Notes: a model not told the origin generated them from the sequence alone. Positions 8,612-17,753 are shown, numbered from the stretch's first letter. The stretch: 64,000 bases of DNA from Alicyclobacillus herbarius DSM 13609 (GCF_000430585.1 NZ_AUMH01000003.1:142882-206881), one strand, 5' to 3'. Made by a program: numbers and translations.

Positions 8612-9520
8612 ATGACCTGGAAACAACGGTTGGATATTGGTTGGCGGCTGGCCCGGCCGTTTACCCTGATGGCGTCTGTCGTCCCTGTCCTGGTGGGAAC
8701 GGGTTTGGCGCTGACAAAGGCCAGCTTCCATACCTCCCTGTTTATCAGTTTCTTCCTGGCGTGTCTGCTGATTCAAGCGGCGACCAACATGTTCAATGAG
8801 TACTTTGATTTTCGCCGCGGCTTGGACTCAAAAGAGATGGTCGGCATTGCGGGCGCCATCGTCCGTGACGGAGTGCGCCCACGCACCGTATTGGGGTTAG
8901 CGTGGCTATTCATTCTCATCGCCACCGGTCTCGGCGTCTATATTTGTATGATGACCACATGGTGGATTGCAGTGGTTGGCGCTGCCTGCATTGGCGTCGC
9001 GTATTTTTATTCGGGAGGTCCCAAGCCGTTGGCTTATACCCCGTTCGGGGAGTTGGCTGCATCCGTGGCGATGGGTCCAGTGATTGTTCTGTTAGCCTAC
9101 TACATTCAAACGGACGAGATCACAGCGCGAGCCACGATTGCCTCACTGCCCATTGGATTGTTGATTGGCGCACTGCTGCTTGGGAACAACATTCGCGACT
9201 TGGACCATGACATTGCGGGCGGACGTCGCACCATTGCCATCCTGCTGGGCAAAGCCGGTGGACGTATCCTGTTCGCGGTGGTCTATGCAATCACCTACCT
9301 GATTGTCCTCGCGTTGATTGCCATTGGACAACTGACCCCTTGGGCGCTGCTGGTCCTCCTCACCGTACCATCGGCATATTCCGTGGTGCGTCGTTGGTTT
9401 CAGAGCAGCGACGCCCAGCAAATGCAGCTCGCGTTTAAAGGAACGTCCATGCAGCTCCTGCGCTTCGGCGCGTTGATGTTCGTTGGGCTGTTAGTTTCGG
9501 TGTGGATACCGGTACGGTAG
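8612..9520 (+). CDS. menA: 1,4-Dihydroxy-2-naphthoate prenyltransferase (MenA)
   Basis: Integral membrane UbiA-family prenyltransferase that attaches the isoprenoid tail to dihydroxynaphthoate, giving demethylmenaquinone. The 302-residue protein has eight to nine hydrophobic segments and both Asp-rich motifs: NMFNEYFDFRRGLD for the prenyl diphosphate/Mg2+ site and NNIRDLDHDIAGGRRT. The start ATG 8612 follows GGCAGGTGG; the frame is open back to 8495, but that overlaps the promoter. It completes the men set together with the divergent operon. Confidence 0.93.
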   Translation: MTWKQRLDIGWRLARPFTLMASVVPVLVGTGLALTKASFHTSLFISFFLACLLIQAATNMFNEYFDFRRGLDSKEMVGIAGAIVRDGVRPRTVLGLAWLFILIATGLGVYICMMTTWWIAVVGAACIGVAYFYSGGPKPLAYTPFGELAASVAMGPVIVLLAYYIQTDEITARATIASLPIGLLIGALLLGNNIRDLDHDIAGGRRTIAILLGKAGGRILFAVVYAITYLIVLALIAIGQLTPWALLVLLTVPSAYSVVRRWFQSSDAQQMQLAFKGTSMQLLRFGALMFVGLLVSVWIPVR

Positions 9521-9560
9521 TAAGCAGGTGCATGCTCGCTTGAATAGAATACATTCGGAA

Positions 9561-9607
9561 GGGCTGTCCCCCGTCTCACGACGGGTTTGGGACAGCCCCT
9601 TCATTTT
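9561..9607 (+). terminator. Intrinsic terminator after menA
   Basis: GGGCTGTCCC (9561-9570) pairs with GGGACAGCCC (9589-9598), followed by CTTCATTTTT. It lies between the convergent menA and cell-wall hydrolase genes and could also act on the minus strand. Confidence 0.8.
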
Positions 9608-9666
9608 TGGATACCAACGCGATTGACTACTGACCGATCCGGTCGCCAAAATGGTGATGGGGTGGC

Positions 9667-12279
9667 TCACCACGTGGACGGCGAACTGTCGTACGGAACC
9701 AGTTTATAGTGTGAATTAATCGTGGTTTGCTTTGTCACGGCCTGATTCGATTTTGCACTCGAATTGTACTGTTGGACGCAATATTGCACTTGACTTGAGG
9801 TTTGGCTCGTTGCCACCACCCAGTCGCCCGCGTGCAGCCCGTTGCCAATGTTGGCCAGGTTCGCGTAGTCTTTCGTATCCGACGGATTCACCGTAGGCAC
9901 GACACGATACACGTTTAGCAGGTGCAGAGCACGGGCATCAATCCAATACCCATTCACCTTCAACTCGTCCGTGACCTGTCCACCCGCAAAACCGATCCGC
10001 ATCGCTTGAACATTGACAGTCGAATAAGGAGACATGAGTGCTTTCCAGGTGGCCGCATCACAGATACCGTCCGTGCGCAGTTGTACAGAATCGTGATTTT
10101 TATTGTAATTCTGTTGAAACTTCTGCAAGGCACCGGCTGTCGCGGGGCCAAAGACGCCGTCCGTCCCTTGACTACCTGTACCCCCAACATCATAATGCTG
10201 CATCATCAACAGCGCCTGTAGGACGCGTACATCGTTACCCGATATTCCCTGTTGGAGAGTCCTGTTCAGGTTGGTGACAGCCCACTGTGCCCTGGCGCCG
10301 CTGAAGACGTACTCCGGTTCTCCCTGCTCCTTCACGAATGATGCCGAAGGAACATTGGTATTGGCCGCAAAATGCACGTGCTCATCCGTCGTAAAATCGT
10401 CGACAATCGCCGCAATGTTCGGGGACCAATCGTGATCGCTCGCATAACTCTGATTCATTCCATCCAAATTCGGAGAGATGTAATGACTTGAAGATAAGCC
10501 GGTAATCGTCGGAGATTCTAAGTAACTCAAGCGTACCGTATAGGCTTGATAGTGAATGGCGTAATCCTCCGATGGAAATACACCGGCTAGATTCCCCGGG
10601 TCGCTGTCGTAAGCCCCGTACCCATAAATATTGTTTTTGGCCAATGCAATGGAACTCCGTCCGCCCGCACTCTCTTCGACCGCGTGCGCCATGAGATAAA
10701 TCGCGTTAACGCCATATCCTTTCTGCGCATCCAACATGGAACTCCCGAGCCCCTGCAGCGCATAGCCGCGAGTCTTCAACCAGTTGTCTATCTGACCTGC
10801 CGTGACGGACGCGTTCGAACGCAGGTCGACGGTTCGAAACGGACTTTCCCAAGTCCCCATCTGTTGTCCACTGTAAATACGCACGGAACCTTGTTGGCTG
10901 GTGTGGTCACTCAAAAGGTAATAGTCCGCGTAGTGATGGAGAGAATGCGCACCGTCCGTCGCATAATAAAGCGCACCACTCTTCGCCCAGGACGGGGCCT
11001 TGCTGGCCTCCCAATACGTGTAGCCATTGACATACGCATACCATTGACCGTCCTGTTCAAAGTAATACCGTTTCGGCATATCGACGATGGCCTTGGTCGC
11101 AAGATCGACCACATAACCGCCTTCGGTATGATTCCGCACCGCCTGCGCGTTCAGCGTATCGTAGGCTGCATCCGCACTCGTCCGATCCGTAAACGATTGA
11201 GAGACAAGATTTCCATTCTGATCTGAAGAATAAAGCACGTATCGAGTCTTCTGAGTCGGTTTCGGCGCCGGATTCGTCGGCTTGCTCGCCTTCACAGCGT
11301 GACCAGAGAACAGTACACCCCACGTCTGCGGCCCGATAACACCGTCCGCGCCCAGGTGATTGGCACGTTGAAATGCCTTGACCGCGGCCAAGGTCTGCGG
11401 TCCGAAATCTCCATCGACCCCGTTCGCCGGCAGGTAACCCAGCTTGATTAACTGTTGCTGCGCCTGTTTGACGAGTGGACCCTTGTCGTTATATTGCAAC
11501 ATCACCTGGTTCGAGCTGCCGCTTGATTTTCCCGTCCCACTCGAGCCACTCGATCCGCTCGGTTTTTGTGGCTTTGACGGCGCCGTGTTGGGCTGGGTCA
11601 CCTTGGTCGGCGGCGAGCCTCCGCGCGATGCCGGCGTATCCGCAGACTTGAGCGCCGCCTTCAGCGCCGCCCACGTTTTGCTGCCGACAATGCCGTCAGC
11701 GGTCAAGTGATGCTTCTTTTGAAAAGCTCGTACAGCACTCGCCGTGCGGCTCCCGAATACGCCGTCCGCTTTCCCGCACGCAAACCCCAACTGGTTCAAC
11801 GCCGTTTGCAAGGTCTTTACAGACGCCCCACTGCTGCCTGTGCGCAGGGTTGGCGTCGACGCGATTTTCACGCTCGCCGACGTCCCCGAGGAGCGATTTG
11901 CCGGCGCTTTCGAAGATGATTTGGAGGACGTACGACTGGAGTGGCTCACAGGAGTAGAATGCGAGGAGCCCTTGGTCCCGTCCAACACGGTCCAAGTTTT
12001 TGGACCCACAATCCCGTCTACGATAAGGTGGTGAGCCTCTTGAAACTTCTTCACGGCGGCCAGGGTTTTCAATCCAAAAACCCCGTCGACCTTTCCGCAC
12101 GCGTATCCGAGGGAATTCAGTTTGCGCTGCAAATCGGAAACCGAGGCGCCATGAGCACCCATACGGAGGGTTGCTTGGCTTGAAGACGCATAGGCGGTCG
12201 TCGGGGTCACCGCTGCCACCCCGGCCGATCCGAACAGGCCCGCCGCTGTCCAAATTGCCATAAATAATCTACGATTCAA
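9667..12279 (-). CDS. Secreted glucosaminidase-like protein with four peptidoglycan-binding modules
   Basis: An 870-residue exported cell-wall protein. After a signal peptide (about 1-31, ending AYA-SSS) come three PG_binding_1 modules near 36-98, 135-200 and 255-320, each with a D-G-x-x-G-x-x-T-W motif and joined by Ser/Thr/Pro-rich linkers. A region of unknown function follows, then a glucosaminidase-type domain around AHAVEESAGGRSSIALAKNN (candidate catalytic Glu in EES), and a fourth PG_binding_1 module with the motif FGPATAGALQKFQ. The fold of the catalytic part is that of endo-beta-N-acetylglucosaminidases (GH73-like), which cut glycan strands. The TTG at 12279 is chosen because AAGGGGG precedes it at the right distance and the signal peptide begins there; no suitable ATG exists upstream. 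Confidence 0.8.
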   Translation of the reverse strand: MNRRLFMAIWTAAGLFGSAGVAAVTPTTAYASSSQATLRMGAHGASVSDLQRKLNSLGYACGKVDGVFGLKTLAAVKKFQEAHHLIVDGIVGPKTWTVLDGTKGSSHSTPVSHSSRTSSKSSSKAPANRSSGTSASVKIASTPTLRTGSSGASVKTLQTALNQLGFACGKADGVFGSRTASAVRAFQKKHHLTADGIVGSKTWAALKAALKSADTPASRGGSPPTKVTQPNTAPSKPQKPSGSSGSSGTGKSSGSSNQVMLQYNDKGPLVKQAQQQLIKLGYLPANGVDGDFGPQTLAAVKAFQRANHLGADGVIGPQTWGVLFSGHAVKASKPTNPAPKPTQKTRYVLYSSDQNGNLVSQSFTDRTSADAAYDTLNAQAVRNHTEGGYVVDLATKAIVDMPKRYYFEQDGQWYAYVNGYTYWEASKAPSWAKSGALYYATDGAHSLHHYADYYLLSDHTSQQGSVRIYSGQQMGTWESPFRTVDLRSNASVTAGQIDNWLKTRGYALQGLGSSMLDAQKGYGVNAIYLMAHAVEESAGGRSSIALAKNNIYGYGAYDSDPGNLAGVFPSEDYAIHYQAYTVRLSYLESPTITGLSSSHYISPNLDGMNQSYASDHDWSPNIAAIVDDFTTDEHVHFAANTNVPSASFVKEQGEPEYVFSGARAQWAVTNLNRTLQQGISGNDVRVLQALLMMQHYDVGGTGSQGTDGVFGPATAGALQKFQQNYNKNHDSVQLRTDGICDAATWKALMSPYSTVNVQAMRIGFAGGQVTDELKVNGYWIDARALHLLNVYRVVPTVNPSDTKDYANLANIGNGLHAGDWVVATSQTSSQVQYCVQQYNSSAKSNQAVTKQTTINSHYKLVPYDSSPSTW

Positions 12280-12700
12280 ATCAACCTTACCCCCTTGTTG
12301 GACAATCGGCGTTGCCCAACCCTGACAAGTCGTCCCTTTTCCCCGGAAGAAGCTACCGCCGCTACGAGCCCATCGCACCCCCGCCGTTACCAAACATGCA
12401 TAAGACGAGACCCTTCATCCCGACATGCCACAGCATGCGGACAACGAACCGTTTCTAGCAGTGCCAATACGGATGAGATAAGAGATCTATGTATGTGAGG
12501 CGCGATGAAGATAAGAGTTCTACAAGATTTGCGGATTTCCTATCCAGTTCAACAAAAAATCTCGCTGGATTGGTCAGATAAACCAAACTTTGCGGATCGG
12601 AAAACGAGACTAACCCCCATGCCGCCGGATCGACACCATCCGAAAGATGAAAATGCTCGCCTATAGCTGTTTTTCAGGCATGAGGGTGATTGAAGAAACC
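12280..12700. other. Intergenic region without a recognised gene
   Basis: About 420 bases upstream of the cell-wall hydrolase. No supported reading frame, riboswitch consensus or strong promoter was recognised on either strand; it probably holds the hydrolase leader and promoter. The sequence is richer in A+T (around 12500-12600) than its surroundings. Confidence 0.4.
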
Positions 12701-12747
12701 GTGCCTGAGCACGGCCTTGCATGCTGTAGCAAGACCGCCTCAGGCAC
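12701..12747 (-). terminator. Long hairpin downstream of the YyaL remnant
   Basis: GTGCCTGAG (12701-12709) pairs with CTCAGGCAC (12739-12747), and the inner arms CGGCCTTGC and GCAAGACCG pair with one mismatch. On the minus strand it is followed by GGTTTCTTC, a poor U-tract, so termination is plausible but not certain. Confidence 0.45.
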
Positions 12748-12796
12748 GACTAAGGCTCAGACGTGGCCGAGGAAGATTCAACGTGACAAGGTCGCG

Positions 12797-13849
12797 TCAC
12801 TCCCTCCTGTCGAGAGCCTGGATAACCTGGTTGACGTCCGTCGTAGGGGCTTGACAGGCGTAATTTTGGCACAGGTAGAACGTGGGTTTGCCTTCTATCG
12901 GCTTATAGTCGGCCAGATAGGGGGCCAGGTTCTCCCATGGCCCGAGGGCGTGAAGCGGTCGTATCAAAACCACCGTATCTGGGAGAAATCGAGTTTTCAG
13001 CTCCCGCAATAACCGAGCCTCTTCGCTTCCGACTTTACCTGCGGATACATCCGGTGCATCGGTCAAGATGACGATCTCTCGACTTGGTTGGCTTGCATAC
13101 TGAAACGCCATGGTGTAAAACGTGTACCCGGCCGGATATCGGGTGACCTCCCCTGCAAAGGCCTCTAAAAATTTCCGCCCGGCCGCTATCCACTCTTCAT
13201 CAGCCAACAGCCGGCCAAGTCGGAAGAGGTTAAGTGCCGCCACTGAGTTGCCAGACGGAGTCGCTCCGTCGTAGATTTCCTTCGGACGCATAATGAGGGC
13301 TTCCGCATCTCGGCCATATAAGAAAAACCCTCCCTGGTCCGGATCCCAAAGCCGTTGCATCATTTGTCTTTGCCAATGCACGGCCTTCTTCAAGTAGATG
13401 GGGTCCCACGTGGCGTCGTACAACTCCAACAACGCCCAGATGAAAAACGCGTAGTCATCCACGTAGCCCACTTGACCGCGCTCGCCGTCGCGAAAACGAG
13501 CACACAGGCGCCCGGCCTCGTCTACCGAATACTGCTCCAAAAACAGCAAGGCCCGTTGCGCCGCGCCCAGGAATGTACCGTTGTCAAACACGCGCGCCGC
13601 CTTGGCCAGGGCGGCCATCATCAGCCCGTTCCACGCGGTGAGGATTTTATCGTCCCGATCCGGCCGTACGCGCTCTTCGCGTGCCTGTCGGAGGGTTTCG
13701 TTCCAGCCGCGCACCGTCTTCGCCGCGTCAGATTCGGGCCGTGCCCACAGCTCGTTAAGCTGCTCCTCGGGACACTGAAGAAGGTTGGGAATGCTGCGGC
13801 GGGCAAAGTTTCCTCCTTCAGATACGGCGTAAAGAAACCCCGCTTCCAT
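12797..13849 (-). pseudogene. YyaL-like thioredoxin/six-hairpin protein, 5'-truncated
   Basis: About 350 residues match the C-terminal (alpha/alpha)6-barrel half of the YyaL/spermatogenesis-associated protein 20 family, including KILTAWNGLMMAALAKAA, GYVDDYAFF and GATPSGNSVAA, and the C-terminal YLCQNYACQAPT. Full-length members are near 680 residues and begin with a DUF255 thioredoxin-like domain, which is absent here: upstream of about 13850 the frame changes to unrelated sequence and then meets the DUF1284 gene. The frame is formally open to 13954. A GGAGGAG followed by an ATG at 13866 is in a different frame. Most likely a deletion remnant; expression as a short protein cannot be excluded. 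Confidence 0.7.
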
Positions 13850-13941
13850 TGATTCAGAGCAACCATAAATGCGGCGCCGACTCCTCCAAAACCGGAGGTA
13901 AATCCCGGTCACATTGTTGATGCTCCGTGGGCATCGCAGTC

Positions 13942-14376
13942 CTAGACCTCCCACAGCCCCTTGCCCATTCGTATCCGCTCAATTCCCTCCTCGCACACGC
14001 CATAGGCAAGCCAGGGACAAGTGGCACACAACCTAGGAATATCGTGAGCATGTAAAGACCTGGCCACTCTGGCCTCAACTTCCGACCAGGGCAAAACCTT
14101 GCCTGGGTGTAAGTCTAAAAACTCCAAAACCTGATCATCCCGCTCGTAGACCGTGCATCCGTCACAATGATAGGGTTGGTTGTCTGGAAACCATCTACAC
14201 AAGTCGTCGGGTCCGCGGACAATTTGTATTAACGTTTGCCTGTGCCGCCGCAGTTGACGGTGTACCTTCGTCATGTTCGCGACGTACGCATCCGAGTAGC
14301 CCATGCCCCGGTACCCGAGCAGACATAATAAGTGATGCCCGCGCAGTCGGATGGGGCGCCGTGCCCAAGTCGACAC
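13942..14376 (-). CDS. DUF1284 family protein
   Basis: A 144-residue protein with the DUF1284 N-terminus IRLRGHHLLCLLGYRGMGYS and several Cys residues arranged CDGC ... CATCPW ... C, suggesting a metal or iron-sulfur site. No function is established for the family. The start is GTG 14376, eight bases after GGGGGAG. It lies just upstream of the truncated YyaL remnant on the same strand, so the deletion that truncated YyaL may have brought the two together. Confidence 0.75.
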   Translation of the reverse strand: MSTWARRPIRLRGHHLLCLLGYRGMGYSDAYVANMTKVHRQLRRHRQTLIQIVRGPDDLCRWFPDNQPYHCDGCTVYERDDQVLEFLDLHPGKVLPWSEVEARVARSLHAHDIPRLCATCPWLAYGVCEEGIERIRMGKGLWEV

Positions 14377-14587
14377 TCCTTCTACTCCCCCTCACGTCCA
14401 CGTCGACCGACTGCAGGCGAATGGGGCAGACTACTCGGCTATGCCAAAACTGGGCTACCTCTCCTATGCCGATCCGCCACCCGCATCGCCCGTATACGGC
14501 CTATACTCAGCCAACGAAACGATTATGCCAAGCATAACGCACCTGCGGCAACGGTTCACCCCTAAAATGGTTGGCCGGCCCCGAACC

Positions 14588-14764
14588 TTAAACACCGTCT
14601 TTCGGCCAGAAGCCGCCAATTAAATCCGGAAACTCCCCGGTATAAAGGCTGTTCCTAAGTCCACTGTAATCGATTTCGCCGGCGCGCAAGCGAAGAATAA
14701 AACGGCGAACAAGATCACGTTCCTCATCGTTGAGAGATTCAATCAATTCATGCAACGAATCCAC
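14588..14764 (-). CDS. Small helical protein of 58 residues
   Basis: A GTG start at 14764 sits about eight bases behind AAGGGGGG and opens a 58-codon frame ending TAA at 14588. The product begins MDSLHELIESLNDEERDLV, is rich in charged helix formers, and ends in GGFWPKDGV. No family was recognised. The excellent ribosome-binding site and amphipathic composition make it likely to be real. It faces away from the L,D-transpeptidase gene. Confidence 0.55.
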   Translation of the reverse strand: MDSLHELIESLNDEERDLVRRFILRLRAGEIDYSGLRNSLYTGEFPDLIGGFWPKDGV

Positions 14765-14951
14765 ACAGGTGCCCCCCTTGATCTCCCTTGTAGCGTACGG
14801 ATCTCCCCACTGGGATATACCAGTCGGCCCGGGTTTGGTCCACGCTACCCACCTCAGATATCGTTAAAGCATCGAAACTTGTCGAAACGGATTGGCTTAC
14901 AACAGAGAATCCCGTATACTGAGAGGAGCCATGAGACAAGGAGAGACATTC

Positions 14952-15707
14952 ATGCAATCTGCCTTCTTCCGTCTCGCCGTGGCCATCTTGGTGTCCGGCG
15001 GACTCCTCACCGCCTGTGGCTCCACGGAATCCACAGGGACTTTGAGCCAGACCGATAGAAACAGTAGCTCCGCCGCACAAAGCGGGGAGACTTATGGCCA
15101 TGCGGCGGGCGGCCAGAATGTCCCAGTCCACCAGTCGTTCCCACCGCGTTCGCCGGATGGAGCAGACGCTGCACATGCATCGCCCACTGCACCTGAGGCT
15201 TCGTCATCCGCCTCGACCACAGCAACCAAATCGCTTCCGGAAAAGGCGGTACAAAAGCCGGTCGTCCGATGGGACAAGCCTTCTGGTGGACCCTATCCCC
15301 ACTTGCATCCGAATGAAGCGGTTTGGATTGACGTTTCCATTTCCAAGCAACGGATGTACATCAAGTCCGGTCAAAAAACGCTCTACACCATGGTCATTTC
15401 TTCTGGAATCGACGGAAGCAAGGCTACCTATACCCCACGTGGAACGTTTTACGTGCAGCCGGAACGCGGAACCTGGTTTTACACGCCACGCTTTCACGAA
15501 GGGGCCAAGTACTGGGTGTCGTGGATGAACCACGGACAGTATCTGTTTCACAGCATGCCAATGGACAAGAACGGGCACGTCATCCTAAAAGACGCCGAGA
15601 AGCTGGGCCGGGAAGACTCCCATGGATGCATTCACCTTACCGTCCCGGATGCAAAATGGGTCTATGAGCACATCCCGACTGGAACGAAAGTGGTCATCCA
15701 CGACTGA
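14952..15707 (+). CDS. L,D-transpeptidase lipoprotein (YkuD domain)
   Basis: A 251-residue lipoprotein: signal with lipobox LTAC (Cys22), a low-complexity Ser/Thr/Ala linker to about residue 115, then a YkuD domain starting IDVSISKQRMYI. The catalytic motif is SHGCIHL with Cys226 as nucleophile and the preceding LFHSMP His. YkuD enzymes make 3-3 cross-links in peptidoglycan or attach proteins to it. ATG 14952 follows AAGGAG by eight bases; ATG 14931 behind GAGGAG is an alternative that adds seven residues ahead of the same signal. Confidence 0.85.
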   Translation: MQSAFFRLAVAILVSGGLLTACGSTESTGTLSQTDRNSSSAAQSGETYGHAAGGQNVPVHQSFPPRSPDGADAAHASPTAPEASSSASTTATKSLPEKAVQKPVVRWDKPSGGPYPHLHPNEAVWIDVSISKQRMYIKSGQKTLYTMVISSGIDGSKATYTPRGTFYVQPERGTWFYTPRFHEGAKYWVSWMNHGQYLFHSMPMDKNGHVILKDAEKLGREDSHGCIHLTVPDAKWVYEHIPTGTKVVIHD

Positions 15708-15797
15708 CCACCAAGGTTCACGTTGACAGGCGGGATTTCACGCAACACGGTGAGGGTTCTGTGTATTTTGAACTATTGATGAAGTAAGGATGGAATC

Positions 15798-15876
15798 AAG
15801 GCCAAGCCGCAAAGGTCATGCCCACGACCGCATAACAAGTCCGGGCAAAGGTAAGGTACCTCTCAGGCTTGGCCTT
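15798..15876. repeat. Wide inverted repeat between the L,D-transpeptidase and metI genes
   Basis: AAGGCCAAGCC (15798-15808) is the exact reverse complement of GGCTTGGCCTT (15866-15876), with 57 bases between that contain GGTAAGGTACC. There is no U-tract on either side, so it is not a typical terminator. It lies between convergent genes. Confidence 0.5.
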
Positions 15877-15890
15877 AGCTTAAAGGTCAT

Positions 15891-16547
15891 TTAGGCGCGA
15901 CGAGCGTAATGCCTTACCAACCTGTCTCCCAACATCTGCATGAATTGCACGATGACGACGAGAATCGCCGTCGTAACCAGCATAACCCCCGTCTCAAACC
16001 GCTCATACCCGTAACGCACAGCGAGATCGCCAAGACCGCCTCCCCCAATGACGCCGGACATGGCCGAATAACTGACCAAAGTAACCGCGGTAATTGTGAT
16101 CCCGGCAATCAAGCCTGGGCGCGCTTCCGGGAGCAGTACACGGAAAACAATCTGCCAGACGGAGGCCCCCATCGCTTGCGCCGCTTCAATCACACCCGAG
16201 TCGACCTCGCGCAGCGCCGTTTCGGCCACCCGAGCGTAAAACGGCGCCGCTCCCACCGTAAGCGGTACGATGGCGGCGTTCACACCGATGGAGGTGCCCA
16301 CAATCCATTCTGTCAACGGAATGATGGCAATGAGTAGGATGATGAACGGTACAGACCGCACGATGTTGACGACGACCGCCAACGCCTGATATGCCCAACG
16401 GGTAGGAATCAAGGTTCGCGTTGAGAACAAGACCAAAAACACGCCCATTGGCAGCCCCAAGACCACAGCTAAAAATGTCGAAACGCCCACCATGTAGAGT
16501 GTTTGCCAGGTTGCTTGCAGGATTTCCGGCCACGCGATGCCACTCAT
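15891..16547 (-). CDS. metI: Methionine ABC transporter permease (MetI)
   Basis: Five-to-six-segment inner membrane permease of 218 residues; forms the channel of the MetNIQ importer as a dimer. The binding-protein-dependent permease signature is AAQAMGASVWQIVFRVLLPEARPG, which docks into MetN. The ATG at 16547 overlaps the metN stop codon (ATGA, 16544-16547). Cotranscribed with metN under the SAM-I riboswitch. Confidence 0.92.
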   Translation of the reverse strand: MSGIAWPEILQATWQTLYMVGVSTFLAVVLGLPMGVFLVLFSTRTLIPTRWAYQALAVVVNIVRSVPFIILLIAIIPLTEWIVGTSIGVNAAIVPLTVGAAPFYARVAETALREVDSGVIEAAQAMGASVWQIVFRVLLPEARPGLIAGITITAVTLVSYSAMSGVIGGGGLGDLAVRYGYERFETGVMLVTTAILVVIVQFMQMLGDRLVRHYARRA

Positions 16548-17668
16548 CCCTCATCCCCTCCTGCCGTTGGATAGGTCGAAACTGTTGCTTGATTCCGAGC
16601 CGCTGACGGATCGACACCGCGCCTGGCGTGGACATACTCGCCGCTTTGTGGCCCAGTCAGGATGTCCACCCGGCATCCGCGCTCCTCCAATGCGGCCACA
16701 GCTTCTGCCACCGCCAATTCATCCCCGTACCAATGAACAAGCAGCCGCCCATAGGGTACATCCTTAATCGCATCCACGGTTCCTTGCAGGATGCTGAAGC
16801 GACCTTGGGTTTGGGCCGCGACCTCAGCCAGGATGGGACGATACACAGCATCGCCGCTGAACACCACCCGCAGGCGCTGACCTGGCCCCGGTACGGACGC
16901 ACTCGCGCCGACCGCCAACAACTCGCCACCCAGTTCACCCTCTCCATCCACAGCCAATAGGCGCTTTGTCAATGGATGCTGGGGTGACAAGAACGTCTCC
17001 ACGACCGATCCGCTCTCCACAATGCGACCGTCATCCATCACCGCCACGCGGTCACACAGCTGCCGAACCACGGCCATTTCATGCGTCACCACGACCACGG
17101 TGACCCCCAATTCCCGGTTGACGCGCAGAATGAGTTCTAAGATTTGCCGCGTCGTCTCCGGATCCAGTGCGGAAGTGGCCTCGTCACAGAGCAAGATCTT
17201 CGGGCGTGTGGCGAGCGCCCGCGCGATGGCCACGCGCTGTTTCTGGCCGCCGGAAAGCTCGGATGGGTATTTGTGGGCGTGATCGTTCAAACCGACCCAG
17301 GCTAACAACTCCTCGACTCGGTTGCGTTCCGCGTCCCCACGGACCCCTGCCAGCCGCAGCGGAAACGCCACGTTCTCCGCTACGGTCGCCGAGGAGAGCA
17401 GATGAAAGTGTTGGAATATCATCCCGATTTGCCGTCGAACCGCCTGGAGTTGACGTTTGTTCATCCGGGTCAACTCTTGCCCATCGACCCAGACCTCCCC
17501 CGCCGTCGGCCGCTCCAACAGGTTGATGCAGCGCAAAAGGGTGCTCTTGCCTGCGCCCGAATAACCAATCAATCCGAAGATTTCTCCCGCTTTGACCTCT
17601 AGGTCAATTTCATCCAAGGCCACAACGGGCCGCTTGGGAGAACCATAATCCTTGCGAATGCCGTGCAA
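16544..17668 (-). CDS. metN: Methionine ABC transporter ATPase (MetN)
   Basis: ATPase of the methionine importer, about 374 residues. Walker A is GYSGAGKST, the signature LSGGQKQRVAIARAL, Walker B ILLCDEATSALD, H-loop VTHEM; the C-terminal 90 residues resemble the NIL regulatory domain that binds methionine. The start is unclear. The frame is open to 17833, but that part is the SAM riboswitch and its terminator and cannot be coding. The only good ribosome-binding site (GGGGAGGG, about 17685-17692) is followed in frame by ACG, ATA (17674), GAG, TTG (17668). Family members usually begin MIEL, which would put the start at the ATA codon; TTG 17668 is given as the nearest accepted start codon. Confidence 0.85.
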   Translation of the reverse strand: MHGIRKDYGSPKRPVVALDEIDLEVKAGEIFGLIGYSGAGKSTLLRCINLLERPTAGEVWVDGQELTRMNKRQLQAVRRQIGMIFQHFHLLSSATVAENVAFPLRLAGVRGDAERNRVEELLAWVGLNDHAHKYPSELSGGQKQRVAIARALATRPKILLCDEATSALDPETTRQILELILRVNRELGVTVVVVTHEMAVVRQLCDRVAVMDDGRIVESGSVVETFLSPQHPLTKRLLAVDGEGELGGELLAVGASASVPGPGQRLRVVFSGDAVYRPILAEVAAQTQGRFSILQGTVDAIKDVPYGRLLVHWYGDELAVAEAVAALEERGCRVDILTGPQSGEYVHARRGVDPSAARNQATVSTYPTAGGDEG

Positions 17669-17711
17669 CTCTATCGTCGCGGTTCCCTCCCCGTGCTCAG
17701 ATGCCCGCAGC

Positions 17712-17739
17712 AAAAAACGCGCCCCGAGAAGGGCGCGCC
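17712..17739 (-). terminator. SAM-riboswitch-controlled terminator before metN
   Basis: On the minus strand CGCGCCC pairs with GGGGCGCG around a TTCTC loop and is followed by six T. It is the expression platform of the adjacent SAM-I aptamer and is expected to stop transcription when SAM is bound. Confidence 0.9.
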
Positions 17740-17753
17740 GGTTGCGCACACAC

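Noticed and set aside
12300..12480. Possible c-di-AMP (ydaO) riboswitch in front of the cell-wall hydrolase
   Set aside because: Such riboswitches often precede these genes, but the conserved core blocks could not be found in order.
14351..14623. 90-codon plus-strand frame opposite the DUF1284 start and the 58-residue gene
   Set aside because: It is antisense to two better-supported starts and has no ribosome-binding site.
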